DNA of 64,000 nt, taken from Burkholderia gladioli (lineage in GTDB: Bacteria > Pseudomonadota > Gammaproteobacteria > Burkholderiales > Burkholderiaceae). Position numbers and translations under genes: made by a program. The DNA lies in NCBI RefSeq assembly GCF_000959725.1, contig NZ_CP009323.1, positions 186,001-250,000 on the forward strand, given 5' to 3'. How positions within the stretch are numbered: position 1 is the stretch's first letter; each line of letters opens with the position of its first letter. The notes under the pieces were generated by a model, which was not told the origin of the DNA, searched no databases, and was given only the letters and a program-made list of their open reading frames with translations. Positions 16,209-24,979 of the stretch are shown here, in pieces.

Positions 16209-17061
16209 AGCGGCCAAACTCCACAGTGAAGGATTGCTTGCGGGGCAGGCCGTCGGCCAGCATGGCGTCCTGCTCTTCCTCGATCGTCTGCAGCAGCCAG
16301 CGGCCGAGCACGTCGCCACTGCCCGTCGTCAGGCGCACCGGCTTCATACGGCTGCCGATCGAGCGCAGCTTACTGATCTGCGTCGTGCCGGCGCCGAGCG
16401 CAGGGAAAACCACGCCCGACAAGGTGATCGTCTCGCCGCCCTCGCTGACCGGCTGCAGCGCCTCTTGCCGGTTCAAACGCTCCTGCGTGGCCACCCGGTA
16501 TCGCGTCGCTCGCCGCAGCTTCTCGAACGCCGCCGTCGACAGGTTGAAATGGAATGCGCTGCCGTCGTCGGCCGCCATCGTCATCAGGTGCGGCGTGCTC
16601 GACGTCGCGCCATCGGCCAGCCCCGGCAGCAACGAACTCAGCCCCGTCGCCTTGACCGCATCGGCCACCGCCGAGTCCTTGATGCCGACCAAGCTCGAGA
16701 ACTGATTCACCGCCCCGCCAAGCGCCGATTTGACGCTGTTGGCGGCCGAGCGCACGAGCGGGAAGCTCGAACTGTCCGCCATCTTCAGGATCGAGCCGAC
16801 CGAGGCCTGCGTCGCGTTGAAGCTGCGCATCACGCTCCCGACTTGCGGGAACAGATCGCCCGCGACCGACATCGCGCTCTTGGCGCCGGTCAGCAGCTCG
16901 GCCGCGCTGCTGAGATTGCCGGTCGCGAGCTTCTGCAACGTCTCGACCGTCGTCGCGCTCGCTGCGCGGTTGCGGTCGGCTACGCGCACCATTTGCCGGA
17001 CGCGCTCCGAGGCGACACTCGCCTGCGTCGCGGCCGACGTGATCTGTCTGATCAGCTCCAT
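16183..17061 (-). CDS. U: Tail protein U, with long N-terminal extension
   Basis: 292 residues. The C-terminal 140 residues match P2-type gpU (ETITLSGVVFPALGAGTTQISKL earlier, then WLLQTIEEEQDAML and KQSFTVEFGRYGEDF). The N-terminal 150 residues are an additional helical region rich in Ala and Ser. GpU ends the tail tube. Gene order T-U-X-D is that of contractile-tail Burkholderia prophages. Confidence 0.85.
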   Translation of the reverse strand: MELIRQITSAATQASVASERVRQMVRVADRNRAASATTVETLQKLATGNLSSAAELLTGAKSAMSVAGDLFPQVGSVMRSFNATQASVGSILKMADSSSFPLVRSAANSVKSALGGAVNQFSSLVGIKDSAVADAVKATGLSSLLPGLADGATSSTPHLMTMAADDGSAFHFNLSTAAFEKLRRATRYRVATQERLNRQEALQPVSEGGETITLSGVVFPALGAGTTQISKLRSIGSRMKPVRLTTGSGDVLGRWLLQTIEEEQDAMLADGLPRKQSFTVEFGRYGEDFKNV

Positions 17062-17070
17062 GCCTTACCC

Positions 17071-19500
17071 TCATAGATGCGGCGCATCGAACATCGCCGA
17101 AAAGTTAGTCGTCTTCCTCTGTTGCTCGGCCATCATCTGCGTCAACATCGGACTGACCCGCGCCAGGAATTTCTCGGCCGCGTCCGCCTCGTTGCTTTCC
17201 ACGCGGACGTGAAAGACGGGGGCGAACGTGTTCGTCTGCTCGACGCGCGGGCCAGCTCGCGGCGGGGCACCCTCGCCGGCGCCTGCCGCCGCCGCTTTCG
17301 CCACCGCCTCCGCGCTGGCGGGCGACTCGCTCGACTTATGCTCGAACACCTTGCGCGCAATCGCGCTCAGTGCCTTGTCCCCCGCGAAGGTGCCGATCGC
17401 ACCGCCGATCACGCCCCCTACGGCCGCGCCGATTGGCCCGCCGAAGGCGCCGACCAGGGCGCCGATCTTGGCGCCCGCGAAGCCCCCGGCAAGGCTTCCT
17501 GCGATGCCTGCGAACTGCGTTGCCTTCCGCTCCCGCGTATCGGTACTCGATGCCACGGCATACGCGTCTTTCGCCGCGAAGCCGACCTTCAGGATCGTTC
17601 CGGCCAGCGCGATCTTTCCGGCGTACGGCGCCACCTTGCCGAAGAGCGAGCGGCCGGCGCGCAGGGCTCGACCGATGCGGCCACCACGCGCGGCGCCGCG
17701 ACCACCTGCACGTCCCTTACCGCCACCTGCCGGCACATCCGCCAAACCGCCGCCGAGCCCGCCTGTCCCTCCCGGCATGTTGACGACGAACACCCGTTGC
17801 ACCCCGCCAGCAGCACCAGCAAGCGCGTCGAGCGCCTTGCCAGCCGCACCACCCTTTCCACCGCCGCCACGGCCGCCTGATCGGCCCCCGCCCCGGCCTA
17901 GCACCGTGCCGCGCGCGATGTCGAACACACCGCGCCCAATATTCCAAAGTGCCTTTGCGCCGCGATAAGCGACGGCAGCGCCCGCCACGCCGACCACCGC
18001 CGCCGTGACACCCGGCGCCTTGTCCGCCGCTTCGCGCACCGTGCCACCGAGCCCCTTGGCCGCCTGCCCCGCGAGATCCGTGATCGGCCGCAACGCATCG
18101 CCGATGCTGCGCATCGCGTCATCCCACTGCTGGCCGACCTCGCTCCAGATCTGTTTGGACGTCTCGCGGCGGGCTTCCAGATCCTTCTGGATCTCGCCGC
18201 TCGCCTTCTGCGCGTTGGTCTTCAGCTCGTTGTACAGATCCGCGTTCTGCATGTAGGCCGTCAGCGCCGCCTTGACCTGCATGTCGTTGAACAGATCGCC
18301 GGTCTTCATCGTCTCGGCGAACGCGGCCATCTGCGCTTGCCGCTTCGCCGGATCCATCTCCGCATTGAACTGTTTAGCGGCGCCGGCCAGTTGCTTCGCC
18401 TTCTCCGGATCCACGCGCTCGATGTACGCACGGGCCAGCACGAACGACGCCTCCAGCGTCGACCAGCCCTTGCCGATCGCCTCGCGCATCTTCGCCTGGT
18501 AGTCGACCCCGGCTTTCGCGTAGTTGCGCTCGGTCTCTCCCGAACCGATCTTCGAAAACCAGTTCTTGAGGTTGTTCGCCGCCTCGTCGGCGCCGCCGGC
18601 CGTCTTCATCTGCACCTGGAGCATGGCGCCCAACTGCGTGACGGAATCCTGCCCCGTGATACCGATCTTCTTCATTTCGGCGAGCAACACCGGGAACCAC
18701 CGCGCCATGTCGACCGACTCGAACGACCCTTCTTTGCCGAGGTAAGCGATCGCCTCCAGCGCCTTGGCCATCTGGCGCGGATCGACAATCTCCGCGTTCT
18801 GCTGGAGCGCCTGGATCATCTTCGCCGTCTCGACCGTCGTCGCGCCCTGCCCGATCGCGAACTTCGCGACGAGCGGTCCGAAGTTGAGCGCCCGGTCGAG
18901 GTCCATGCCGCCCGCCACCATCTGGTTGATGGCGTCGGCCAGCTCGTTGCGGCCGATGCCGTTGTCCGCCGCATCCTTGCGGATGCGCACGCCCATCGCC
19001 GCCTCTTGCTGCGTGCGCGCGATGCCGGCCTTGATCGAGATGTCGCGAATGATCGCCTGATAGTTCGCGGCGATCGTCGCGGGCACGGCCACCGCCGCCG
19101 ACAGCTTCACCGCGTCGCCGATCACCCCGCGACCGGCTTCCTTGCCGGCTTCCATGCGCTCGAAGCCGGCGGCCTTCAGATCGAGCCCGCGCGCGGTGCG
19201 CCCGAGTTGCGCATACGCGCGATCGAGCTTGCTCACCTCGACCCCGGCATCGCGCAACGACTTCAGGTTGCTGTCCAGCTTGCGGCGGATGCCGTCCGCC
19301 GCACTATCCCCGGCGGCATGCAGTCGCCGAAACTCCTCCTGCAGGCGAACCGTCTCGCCGATCTGCCGCTGCCAGAGGCGAGCATCGTTCGCCCGCTTCT
19401 TCATGCCGTCGATCTTCGACGTCGTATCCGTGATCGCCTTGCCGAACGTCGCCGACACGGCGCCGCCGATCACGATACCCAGGGCGATATCCTTTGCCAT
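17071..19500 (-). CDS. T: Tail tape measure protein
   Basis: 809 residues. The N-terminal ~560 residues are helical, with a TP901-type tape-measure core (IGRNELADAINQMVAGGMDLDRAL, in pieces). The centre is Gly-rich (GRGGGRSGG). Hydrophobic Gly-rich stretches near 660-730 (AGIAGSLAGGFAGAKIGALV) probably cross the host inner membrane. Length sets the tail length, and 809 residues suits a contractile tail of about 120 nm by the usual proportionality. Preceded by the frameshifted E/E' chaperone gene, as in P2. Confidence 0.9.
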   Translation of the reverse strand: MAKDIALGIVIGGAVSATFGKAITDTTSKIDGMKKRANDARLWQRQIGETVRLQEEFRRLHAAGDSAADGIRRKLDSNLKSLRDAGVEVSKLDRAYAQLGRTARGLDLKAAGFERMEAGKEAGRGVIGDAVKLSAAVAVPATIAANYQAIIRDISIKAGIARTQQEAAMGVRIRKDAADNGIGRNELADAINQMVAGGMDLDRALNFGPLVAKFAIGQGATTVETAKMIQALQQNAEIVDPRQMAKALEAIAYLGKEGSFESVDMARWFPVLLAEMKKIGITGQDSVTQLGAMLQVQMKTAGGADEAANNLKNWFSKIGSGETERNYAKAGVDYQAKMREAIGKGWSTLEASFVLARAYIERVDPEKAKQLAGAAKQFNAEMDPAKRQAQMAAFAETMKTGDLFNDMQVKAALTAYMQNADLYNELKTNAQKASGEIQKDLEARRETSKQIWSEVGQQWDDAMRSIGDALRPITDLAGQAAKGLGGTVREAADKAPGVTAAVVGVAGAAVAYRGAKALWNIGRGVFDIARGTVLGRGGGRSGGRGGGGKGGAAGKALDALAGAAGGVQRVFVVNMPGGTGGLGGGLADVPAGGGKGRAGGRGAARGGRIGRALRAGRSLFGKVAPYAGKIALAGTILKVGFAAKDAYAVASSTDTRERKATQFAGIAGSLAGGFAGAKIGALVGAFGGPIGAAVGGVIGGAIGTFAGDKALSAIARKVFEHKSSESPASAEAVAKAAAAGAGEGAPPRAGPRVEQTNTFAPVFHVRVESNEADAAEKFLARVSPMLTQMMAEQQRKTTNFSAMFDAPHL

Positions 19501-19511
19501 GTCCGCACCCC

Positions 19512-19884
19512 TCAGTCAGTCAACCACCAGATCATGTCGTCGATCGTCATGTCGTCGATCGACGCAGGCGACATGCCGAATTCAAGCGCGAGCCGCCTCG
19601 CCAGTGCCTTCAGCGTCTTGGCGTCCGTCTTGGCGTACGGATCGAAAGGAGTAGTAGGCGTCCTGCACGCGCGCGTAGTCGGCCATATCCATCTCCTCGA
19701 TGTCGTCCGGCGACACCTCGGCGAGCGAGGCGAACAGGATCAGCTCCTGTTGCTCCTCGTCTTTCGGTGCAAGCTTCTGCGCGCCGCGCATGTCGCGCAC
19801 CTTCGGGCGGCGCATCGTGAACTTGTCGCACTCGACGCCGTTCAGCTTGATCGGGTAAGCCAGCGTGACGGTAACCTTGTCCAT
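19512..19884 (-). CDS. E: Tail assembly chaperone E-E' (frameshift product)
   Basis: After codon 80 the +1 frame continues as DPYAKTDAKTLKALARRL and ends DDMIWWLTD at 19512, 11 bases before the tape measure start. The slip site is TCC TTT CGA (TTT at 19647-19645). tRNA-Phe on TTT can move +1 onto TTC while the rare Arg codon CGA waits in the A site. The product would have 123 residues, close to P2 gpE+E'. P2 itself uses a -1 slip on a T-run, so a +1 mechanism here is unusual and inferred from the frames only. Confidence 0.7.
19582..19884 (-). CDS. E: Tail assembly chaperone E (short form)
   Basis: 100 residues read without frameshift, starting MDKVTVTLAYPIKLNGVEC and ending after 20 codons that lack family resemblance. 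The first 80 residues match the P2 gpE type (RRPKVRDMRGAQKLA). In P2-like phages this product is made together with a frameshifted longer form; both act during tail assembly around the tape measure and are absent from the virion. ATG 19884 follows a hairpin and a dispersed palindrome. Confidence 0.85.
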   Translation of the reverse strand: MDKVTVTLAYPIKLNGVECDKFTMRRPKVRDMRGAQKLAPKDEEQQELILFASLAEVSPDDIEEMDMADYARVQDAYYSFRSVRQDGRQDAEGTGEAARA

Positions 19885-19902
19885 ATCGTGTCCTCAAAGA
19901 GA

Positions 19903-19926
19903 AACGGCGAGCCATCGGCCCGCCGT
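19903..19926 (-). terminator. Terminator-like hairpin between FII and E
   Basis: AACGGCGAGCC / GGCCCGCCGTT imperfect stem with a three-base loop, followed on the minus strand by TCTCTTT. Just upstream (in transcription) is a palindrome copy at 19,934-19,944. Partial termination here could set the ratio of tube protein to chaperone. Confidence 0.55.
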
Positions 19927-19961
19927 TGAGTGAAAAGTAACTTTGCTCGCGACCAAACGAG

Positions 19962-20465
19962 CTACATGCCGAGCGCCTTACGCACCTCGGCCAGTTGGTC
20001 GACGCCGTTGACCACGCGCTTGCACGCGAACACGTCGATCTCGTGAACCACGGCGCCATCGATCTCCATCCGGTAGTAGTCAACGGCGATGGTGTATTTC
20101 GTCTCGGCCTTCTCGCCCGGCTTCCACTCGCCCGGATCCACCTCGGTCAGCTTGCCGCGAAAGAACGCCCCGACATACTTGATCTTGCCGTAGTGGTCCT
20201 TGAAGGCCGCACGGAAATTGCCGCTGAACGCGTTGCCGTCGAGGATGCCGAAATACTTCAGCACGTCGTATTCCATGGATGCCATGGCGAACGAAGCTTC
20301 GAGTGCTTCCATGCCTTGGTCGATCTTGGACGGCGCATCCATCCCGCCCGCGCGGTAGTCGTCGGTCTTGAGCTTCAGCTTCGGCGGCGTCATGCTCGTC
20401 GCCCGGCCCGCGTAGCCGCGACCGTCGATCGCCACCGAGCAGTTGTACAGAGTTTCCGGAACCAT
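19962..20465 (-). CDS. FII: Major tail tube protein FII
   Basis: 167 residues, the usual length. MVPETLYNCSVAIDGRGYAG start, central MEALEASFAMASMEYDVLKYFG and YKIAVDYYRMEIDG-like segment (seen here as YTIAVDYYRMEIDG) are characteristic of P2 gpFII. Forms the inner tube of the contractile tail. It follows the sheath gene by 9 bases. Confidence 0.95.
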   Translation of the reverse strand: MVPETLYNCSVAIDGRGYAGRATSMTPPKLKLKTDDYRAGGMDAPSKIDQGMEALEASFAMASMEYDVLKYFGILDGNAFSGNFRAAFKDHYGKIKYVGAFFRGKLTEVDPGEWKPGEKAETKYTIAVDYYRMEIDGAVVHEIDVFACKRVVNGVDQLAEVRKALGM

Positions 20466-20474
20466 CTTTCCCCC

Positions 20475-21644
20475 TTAGATCTGGTTATCGAGTACTTCGG
20501 TCATCCATTGATTGGTGACCTCGAAGCGGAAAATCGGGTTTTCGGCCGGCGGGACATCGGTAAAGCGGATGTTCCAGTACACCTTGCCGTCCTCCAGTTG
20601 GCTGGCCGTGTTCAGCTCGGGATCCGGGTAGACCTCGAAGTTGATCAAGGCGCCCTGGCGCTTCAGGTCGCGCATGAACGCCTGCAGCCCTTCCGTCACG
20701 TCGCTGACGTAAGTTGCCGTGATGCCGCGATCGACTGCCCACTTGTGGCCGGCCTGGACCGCGTCCATGACGATGTCGAGCGTGCGTACCCGCGTGACGA
20801 ACTTCCACTTCGGATCTGCCGACAGCGTCCGGTTACCCCACAGGCGATAACCGCCGTCGCGGATGATGGTCGCGATATTGGCGTTGTTCAGCAGGTTCGC
20901 GCGGCAGGTCTCGTCACCGTCGAGGTATTCGATCGGCCGGGCCGTGCCCGTGATACCCGTGATTTCCTTGTTCGACGGCGACGCCCAGAAGCCGATGTTC
21001 GCGTCGGTCTGGCAGAACAGGCCCGCCGCGAACACCGAAGACGGTACGGCGACGTCGGCGTTGGCCGTCGTGTCCCACATCGTCGAGCCAGGATCGACCA
21101 TGTAGAGGCGCTTGCTGCCGAAGTTCTGCGCGTAGGCAATCGCCGCCTCGTCGTCCTTGTTCGGACCATCGATCACGGCGATACCGCGCAGCTTCGCCGC
21201 CAGCTCGTCGGCCGCCGTCGCGACCGGCTGCTTGGCCGAGTGCCCCGGCGCAATCAGCAAACGCGGCTGCGCGTTGAATCGCGACTTCGCATCGAGCAGC
21301 GCTTGCATGCCCGTGCGCGCTCCGCTCGCCGTCACGCCCCCGATGACGGCCGAGGTGCGCTGCGCCTCGTCGCCATCGGCCGGCACGCCCACCGCGACGA
21401 TGACCGCGCGGCTCTGCGCGTAGATCGCTCGCGCGGCTCGTGCGATGGTGCTCGTGTCGCCGAACGCCACCACCGCATCGCGATAGCTTGTCAGTTGGAC
21501 GGGCACGTTCGGCTGCGCCAGACCCGCGCCGGGCGTGTACGTATCGACGAGCCCCACCACCGACGACGAAGGCACGGCGATCGTGCGCGGCCCCGAGTCG
21601 ACGATCGTCGTCGTGATGCCGTGAAAAAACGAGGTTGCTCCCAT
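20475..21644 (-). CDS. FI: Tail sheath protein FI
   Basis: 389 residues. FFHGITTTIVDSGPRTIAV at the start, VGLVDTYTPG, the middle KRLYMVDPGSTMWD and the C-terminal NFEVYPDPELNTASQLEDGK, in pieces, are the sheath pattern of P2 FI. Contracts on host contact and drives the tube through the envelope. A hairpin terminator lies just upstream of its start. Confidence 0.95.
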   Translation of the reverse strand: MGATSFFHGITTTIVDSGPRTIAVPSSSVVGLVDTYTPGAGLAQPNVPVQLTSYRDAVVAFGDTSTIARAARAIYAQSRAVIVAVGVPADGDEAQRTSAVIGGVTASGARTGMQALLDAKSRFNAQPRLLIAPGHSAKQPVATAADELAAKLRGIAVIDGPNKDDEAAIAYAQNFGSKRLYMVDPGSTMWDTTANADVAVPSSVFAAGLFCQTDANIGFWASPSNKEITGITGTARPIEYLDGDETCRANLLNNANIATIIRDGGYRLWGNRTLSADPKWKFVTRVRTLDIVMDAVQAGHKWAVDRGITATYVSDVTEGLQAFMRDLKRQGALINFEVYPDPELNTASQLEDGKVYWNIRFTDVPPAENPIFRFEVTNQWMTEVLDNQI

Positions 21645-21666
21645 ACGGGTCTCCAGAAATGAGAAA

Positions 21667-21684
21667 GCCGCCCAAGCGGGCGGC
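21667..21684 (-). terminator. Terminator-like hairpin before FI
   Basis: GCCGCCC AAGC GGGCGGC stem-loop followed on the minus strand by TTTCTC, in the 71-bp gap between the fibre assembly gene and FI. A palindrome copy is at 21,712-21,722. Confidence 0.65.
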
Positions 21685-21715
21685 TCTGTGAAAGATCGGA
21701 ACGGGGTCCGGAAAG

Positions 21716-22435
21716 TTACTTTTTACGGGTGCTGTCCGTCGTCGGCGCCGGATCCGCGTCGACCTTGTCGTCCACCGAATCCGCCTCGTCAGCCTGCTCC
21801 GCCTCCGCTTTCGCCGCTTCTGCGGCAGCGGCAGCGGCTCGCTTGGCATCGACTTCACGGCGGATCGCGTCGTCGTCCGGCTCGACCGGCCACACGGCCG
21901 AGGCAGGGAAGTCCGGCGCATTGACCACGCGCGAGAGATCCATCTGGTACTTGGACCACGCGACGAACTGCGCTTCCTCGACATCCGACAGCACGCCGGC
22001 TGCGTGCGCATCGGCTCGGCCGTAGTTCCTCGTCTGTGCGTTCGCCAGCCGATGCTGGAATTCCGCCATCGCCCGCTCCTTCGCCTTGCGCGCCACGATG
22101 TCCGGATCGATCGCCCACGCGCCATCGGTCCAGCGGTACTCGTCGGACGGCCGCGGCGTCTCCGTGAGACCGGCATCGGCCGGCGTCACACCCGCTGCCA
22201 GGATCTCGGTGCGCTCGCCGGTATCGGTTCGGTACAGCACGCGCCCGCGATAGTCGGGCATCAACACCCAGGCGCCGTCCTTCCAGAACGGCCACGTGAG
22301 CGGCTTACGGTCAGGGATCGGCGTGACCGTCGAGAAAGCCGGTTCGAGCCAGCGGCTATCGTCTTTCGGATCCGAGTCGGCGAGCGTGCTGCTCAGGTAT
22401 TGGCCCGTCTGTCTGTCGTAGTGGTTGCAGAGCAT
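21716..22435 (-). CDS. Tail fibre assembly / tail accessory protein
   Basis: 239 residues. The N-terminus MLCNHYDRQTGQYLSS and WPFWKDGAWVLMPDYRG resemble Caudovirales tail-fibre assembly proteins. YRWTDGAWAIDPDIVARKAKE and the middle AEFQHRLANAQTRNY repeat the theme. The C-terminal ~50 residues are low-complexity Ala/Glu/Asp ending TDSTRKK. It lies directly downstream of the fibre gene, the standard place for its chaperone. Stop overlaps a palindrome copy. Confidence 0.75.
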   Translation of the reverse strand: MLCNHYDRQTGQYLSSTLADSDPKDDSRWLEPAFSTVTPIPDRKPLTWPFWKDGAWVLMPDYRGRVLYRTDTGERTEILAAGVTPADAGLTETPRPSDEYRWTDGAWAIDPDIVARKAKERAMAEFQHRLANAQTRNYGRADAHAAGVLSDVEEAQFVAWSKYQMDLSRVVNAPDFPASAVWPVEPDDDAIRREVDAKRAAAAAAEAAKAEAEQADEADSVDDKVDADPAPTTDSTRKK

Positions 22436-22448
22436 GTTTTCCCTCTTT

Positions 22449-24413
22449 TCAATATGCGCGAATCATCGCCAGCAAGGCGACGTTGCGCGGACGCGCTTCG
22501 GCGCCGCCATCGGCTTGAACGCTGATCGTGTGTGCGTGTTTTCCGGCGCCGTCCATGGCAATCGCGTGATCGTGCGTGCCATTCCCGGCAATCCCGATGT
22601 TGGCCATCGCCTCGTCGGACCACATCTGCGTGACGCGCCCGTTGTACGGGCCCATGCCGGCGCCCGGTGCAGTGCCCGCCACCTGCACGGCGCCGGTCCA
22701 CGTGACGTGCGCATGCGGCGTTTGATTGACGCCGTGATCGTGCCAGCCGTTCGGTCCACTCCAAACCTTGTGCCAGTGATCGTCGACCGTGCTCGATGAC
22801 GCGGCATGCGTGTGCGCCTGGTTCTGGCTGGCCTGGAACGAGCCGATCGCGCGGCCGGCGTCGACGTCGCCGCGCCCGTCCGACCAGCAGCGCAGGAACT
22901 CGCCGCGCAGATCGGGAACCCGGAAGTACGTCTGCCCGTCTGCCGTCGAGAAGCCGCCCCAGCGACCACCCGCGTACTCGGCTTCCGATACCAGCGCACC
23001 ACTGGCCTGTGCATAGGCCCACAGCGCCGGATAATCCGCGCGCTTGTATTGCGAGCCGTCGCACTTCACATAGCCCGCGCGCGTGGACGTCCGCGCCTCC
23101 ATGACGATCTGGCCGATCGACGCCGTGCCGATCGCTGCCGTCACCCATGCTGTCGTCGCGAAACGCAACGAATTGTCACCCGCAGCCGGCGACGGCCCGG
23201 CCGCTGGCGCTTGGAAATAGGTCGCTTCCTGCGCGAACGTGACCGTGACAACGCCATTGCAGGTGACGCCGAAGACACCGTCTCTCGCGTGATAGAGACC
23301 GGTATCGGGCACACCATCGTTCACGAACGCGATCGAGGGGAACGCCGCGCTGCCCTCATCGAGAAACAGCCGCTGACCGGCGGCGAATGTCACGCTGCCG
23401 CTCATCACGCCCCCCTTGCTCGCGTCGAGCGGCGTCACGTTCCCGCTGTGCCAGACGGGTTTCCCATCGATACGGAAGGATCGATCGTCGACCATGTACT
23501 GGAACGAGCCGATCGTCGGCGACCACCAGCCGACAGACAACGCATTCGAGTAGAAATAGCCATTGAGCGGGCCGATCCACGCCCGCCCCTCATTCGTCGC
23601 GATGCCGATCTTCGCGTCGCCCACAATCGTCGCGTTGCCGCCGATCGTCGTACCCTTGCCGGTCGCATCGATCGTGACGTAACCGGTCGAGAGGTTCCAG
23701 GCGAACGGCCGATAGTCATTGAATTGACCAGACGGATCGCCCTTTTTCGTCGACAGCAGGTAGACGTTCGTGCCGTCGTTGCGCAGGAAGGCGCCGTAGT
23801 CGCCATTGCGTGCGCGGAAATGCGCACCGCCGGCGTCCAGGGCATCCGACACGAATCCATCCGCACGAGCCGTGCCGGTGACTTGCAGCCGGCTCACACC
23901 GTCGCTGTTCCACGCCCCGACCAGCATCCGGCCTTCACTCGTGACCAACGCCCGGCCATCCGCTCCGGCAACCAACACCAGATTGCCGCCGGCAACATTC
24001 GGCCCCACGTAGGTGTCGGTGCCGCGCGTCTCGAAGTGGGCAATCCCTTGCGCACCGATCTGCACGAGCCCATCCTTCGGCGAAAACATCCCGCTGTCCG
24101 CATCGCCGTCAAAGCCGTAACCCGCCCCTTGCGGATTGTTCGGTGCGATGGCTCCAAGCTTCCCAAGCAGCACGCCCTTCAGCGTGCCGCCCGCGACAGG
24201 CAGCTTGTCGGTCCCGAGGCCCGCCACCGTTTGCCCCATCGCGTCGACCCGCTTGTCGGTCGCATCAGCCCGATCCTTCAGATATCGCGTGCGGCTCCCA
24301 AGTTGCTTTGCCTGCACGTTGTCGACACCATCGGGGCCGCCCTGCACGGGATCCGACGTCTCCAACTGGTAGATACCGTCTACCCAGGCACTGTCCTCTT
24401 TCAGATTGGCCAT
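22449..24413 (-). CDS. Tail fibre protein with collar domain
   Basis: 654 residues. The N-terminus DSAWVDGIYQLETSDPVQGG attaches to the baseplate; the middle is a repetitive beta region with Gly/Asp turns. A phage tail-collar domain near 450-560 has GYVKCDGSQYKRADYPALW and FRVPDLRGEFLRCW. The tip is His-rich (NQAHTHAASSS, HDHGVNQTPHAHV), as in metal-binding receptor-binding fibre tips. Determines host attachment. Contains one variant palindrome (24,299-24,309). Confidence 0.9.
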   Translation of the reverse strand: MANLKEDSAWVDGIYQLETSDPVQGGPDGVDNVQAKQLGSRTRYLKDRADATDKRVDAMGQTVAGLGTDKLPVAGGTLKGVLLGKLGAIAPNNPQGAGYGFDGDADSGMFSPKDGLVQIGAQGIAHFETRGTDTYVGPNVAGGNLVLVAGADGRALVTSEGRMLVGAWNSDGVSRLQVTGTARADGFVSDALDAGGAHFRARNGDYGAFLRNDGTNVYLLSTKKGDPSGQFNDYRPFAWNLSTGYVTIDATGKGTTIGGNATIVGDAKIGIATNEGRAWIGPLNGYFYSNALSVGWWSPTIGSFQYMVDDRSFRIDGKPVWHSGNVTPLDASKGGVMSGSVTFAAGQRLFLDEGSAAFPSIAFVNDGVPDTGLYHARDGVFGVTCNGVVTVTFAQEATYFQAPAAGPSPAAGDNSLRFATTAWVTAAIGTASIGQIVMEARTSTRAGYVKCDGSQYKRADYPALWAYAQASGALVSEAEYAGGRWGGFSTADGQTYFRVPDLRGEFLRCWSDGRGDVDAGRAIGSFQASQNQAHTHAASSSTVDDHWHKVWSGPNGWHDHGVNQTPHAHVTWTGAVQVAGTAPGAGMGPYNGRVTQMWSDEAMANIGIAGNGTHDHAIAMDGAGKHAHTISVQADGGAEARPRNVALLAMIRAY

Positions 24414-24979
24414 GTTCCGATAATCCCTCGTGTAAATTGCCCGTTGCGTGTCGCGACGCCGTTATGCCGGATCGCAACCTCGGAAAAGTCCAGCCATGCC
24501 AGCTTGCTGCGGGCCGGCGCATAACGCTCGATCGCCCGCTTGATCTTCTCGCCCTGGTCGCGCGTCACGGCGCGGTTCAAGGTGACGATGTATTCGGCCC
24601 AGGCGCCGTCGCCGCCATGCAGATAGCGCCCATCGCGGCGGGCCGAGCCGTCGCGGCGGGACAGGCCCCGTCCTTCCTGAATGTCCACCTCACCAAACCC
24701 GAGCCGCCGAACGATCTCCCGGATCGCCCACGGCGTGCCCTTGCGCCGGTAGATCGCCAGCGACGACTTGATCAGCTCGCGGCGGGCCTCGTCCGACTCG
24801 GCCAGTTCCCACCCGTCCACCTGAAGCGACCAGGCCAGCCAGGGCAAGAACGCCGCCGGGCAGCGATCCGCGTCCCACAGCGTGCGGATGATGTCGGGCT
24901 CGACGCTCGGGCGCATCACCTGAGCGAGCGCCGCCTCAAGCGACGTTTGATTCGCAGGCAAGAGCGGTTCAGTCGTCAT
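24401..24979 (-). CDS. I: Tail protein I (baseplate)
   Basis: 192 residues. TLWDADRCPAAFLPWLAW and GTPWAIREIVRRLGFGEV are the family landmarks of P2 gpI. Connects baseplate wedge proteins to the fibre. It overlaps gene J by 11 bases and the fibre gene by 13 bases, in the P2 order J-I-H. Confidence 0.9.
   Translation of the reverse strand: MTTEPLLPANQTSLEAALAQVMRPSVEPDIIRTLWDADRCPAAFLPWLAWSLQVDGWELAESDEARRELIKSSLAIYRRKGTPWAIREIVRRLGFGEVDIQEGRGLSRRDGSARRDGRYLHGGDGAWAEYIVTLNRAVTRDQGEKIKRAIERYAPARSKLAWLDFSEVAIRHNGVATRNGQFTRGIIGTWPI

Noticed and set aside
17946..17956. AAAGTGCCTTT inside the tape measure gene as a further palindrome copy
   Set aside because: Outer arms fit but the centre TGC breaks the inner dyad; kept out of the count.
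18337..19929. A 530-codon rightward frame inside the tape measure gene
   Set aside because: Shadow frame of the tape measure protein; no recognisable motif.
22806..24524. A 572-codon rightward frame opposite the tail fibre gene
   Set aside because: Antisense of the fibre gene; the fibre has a clear collar domain and gene context.
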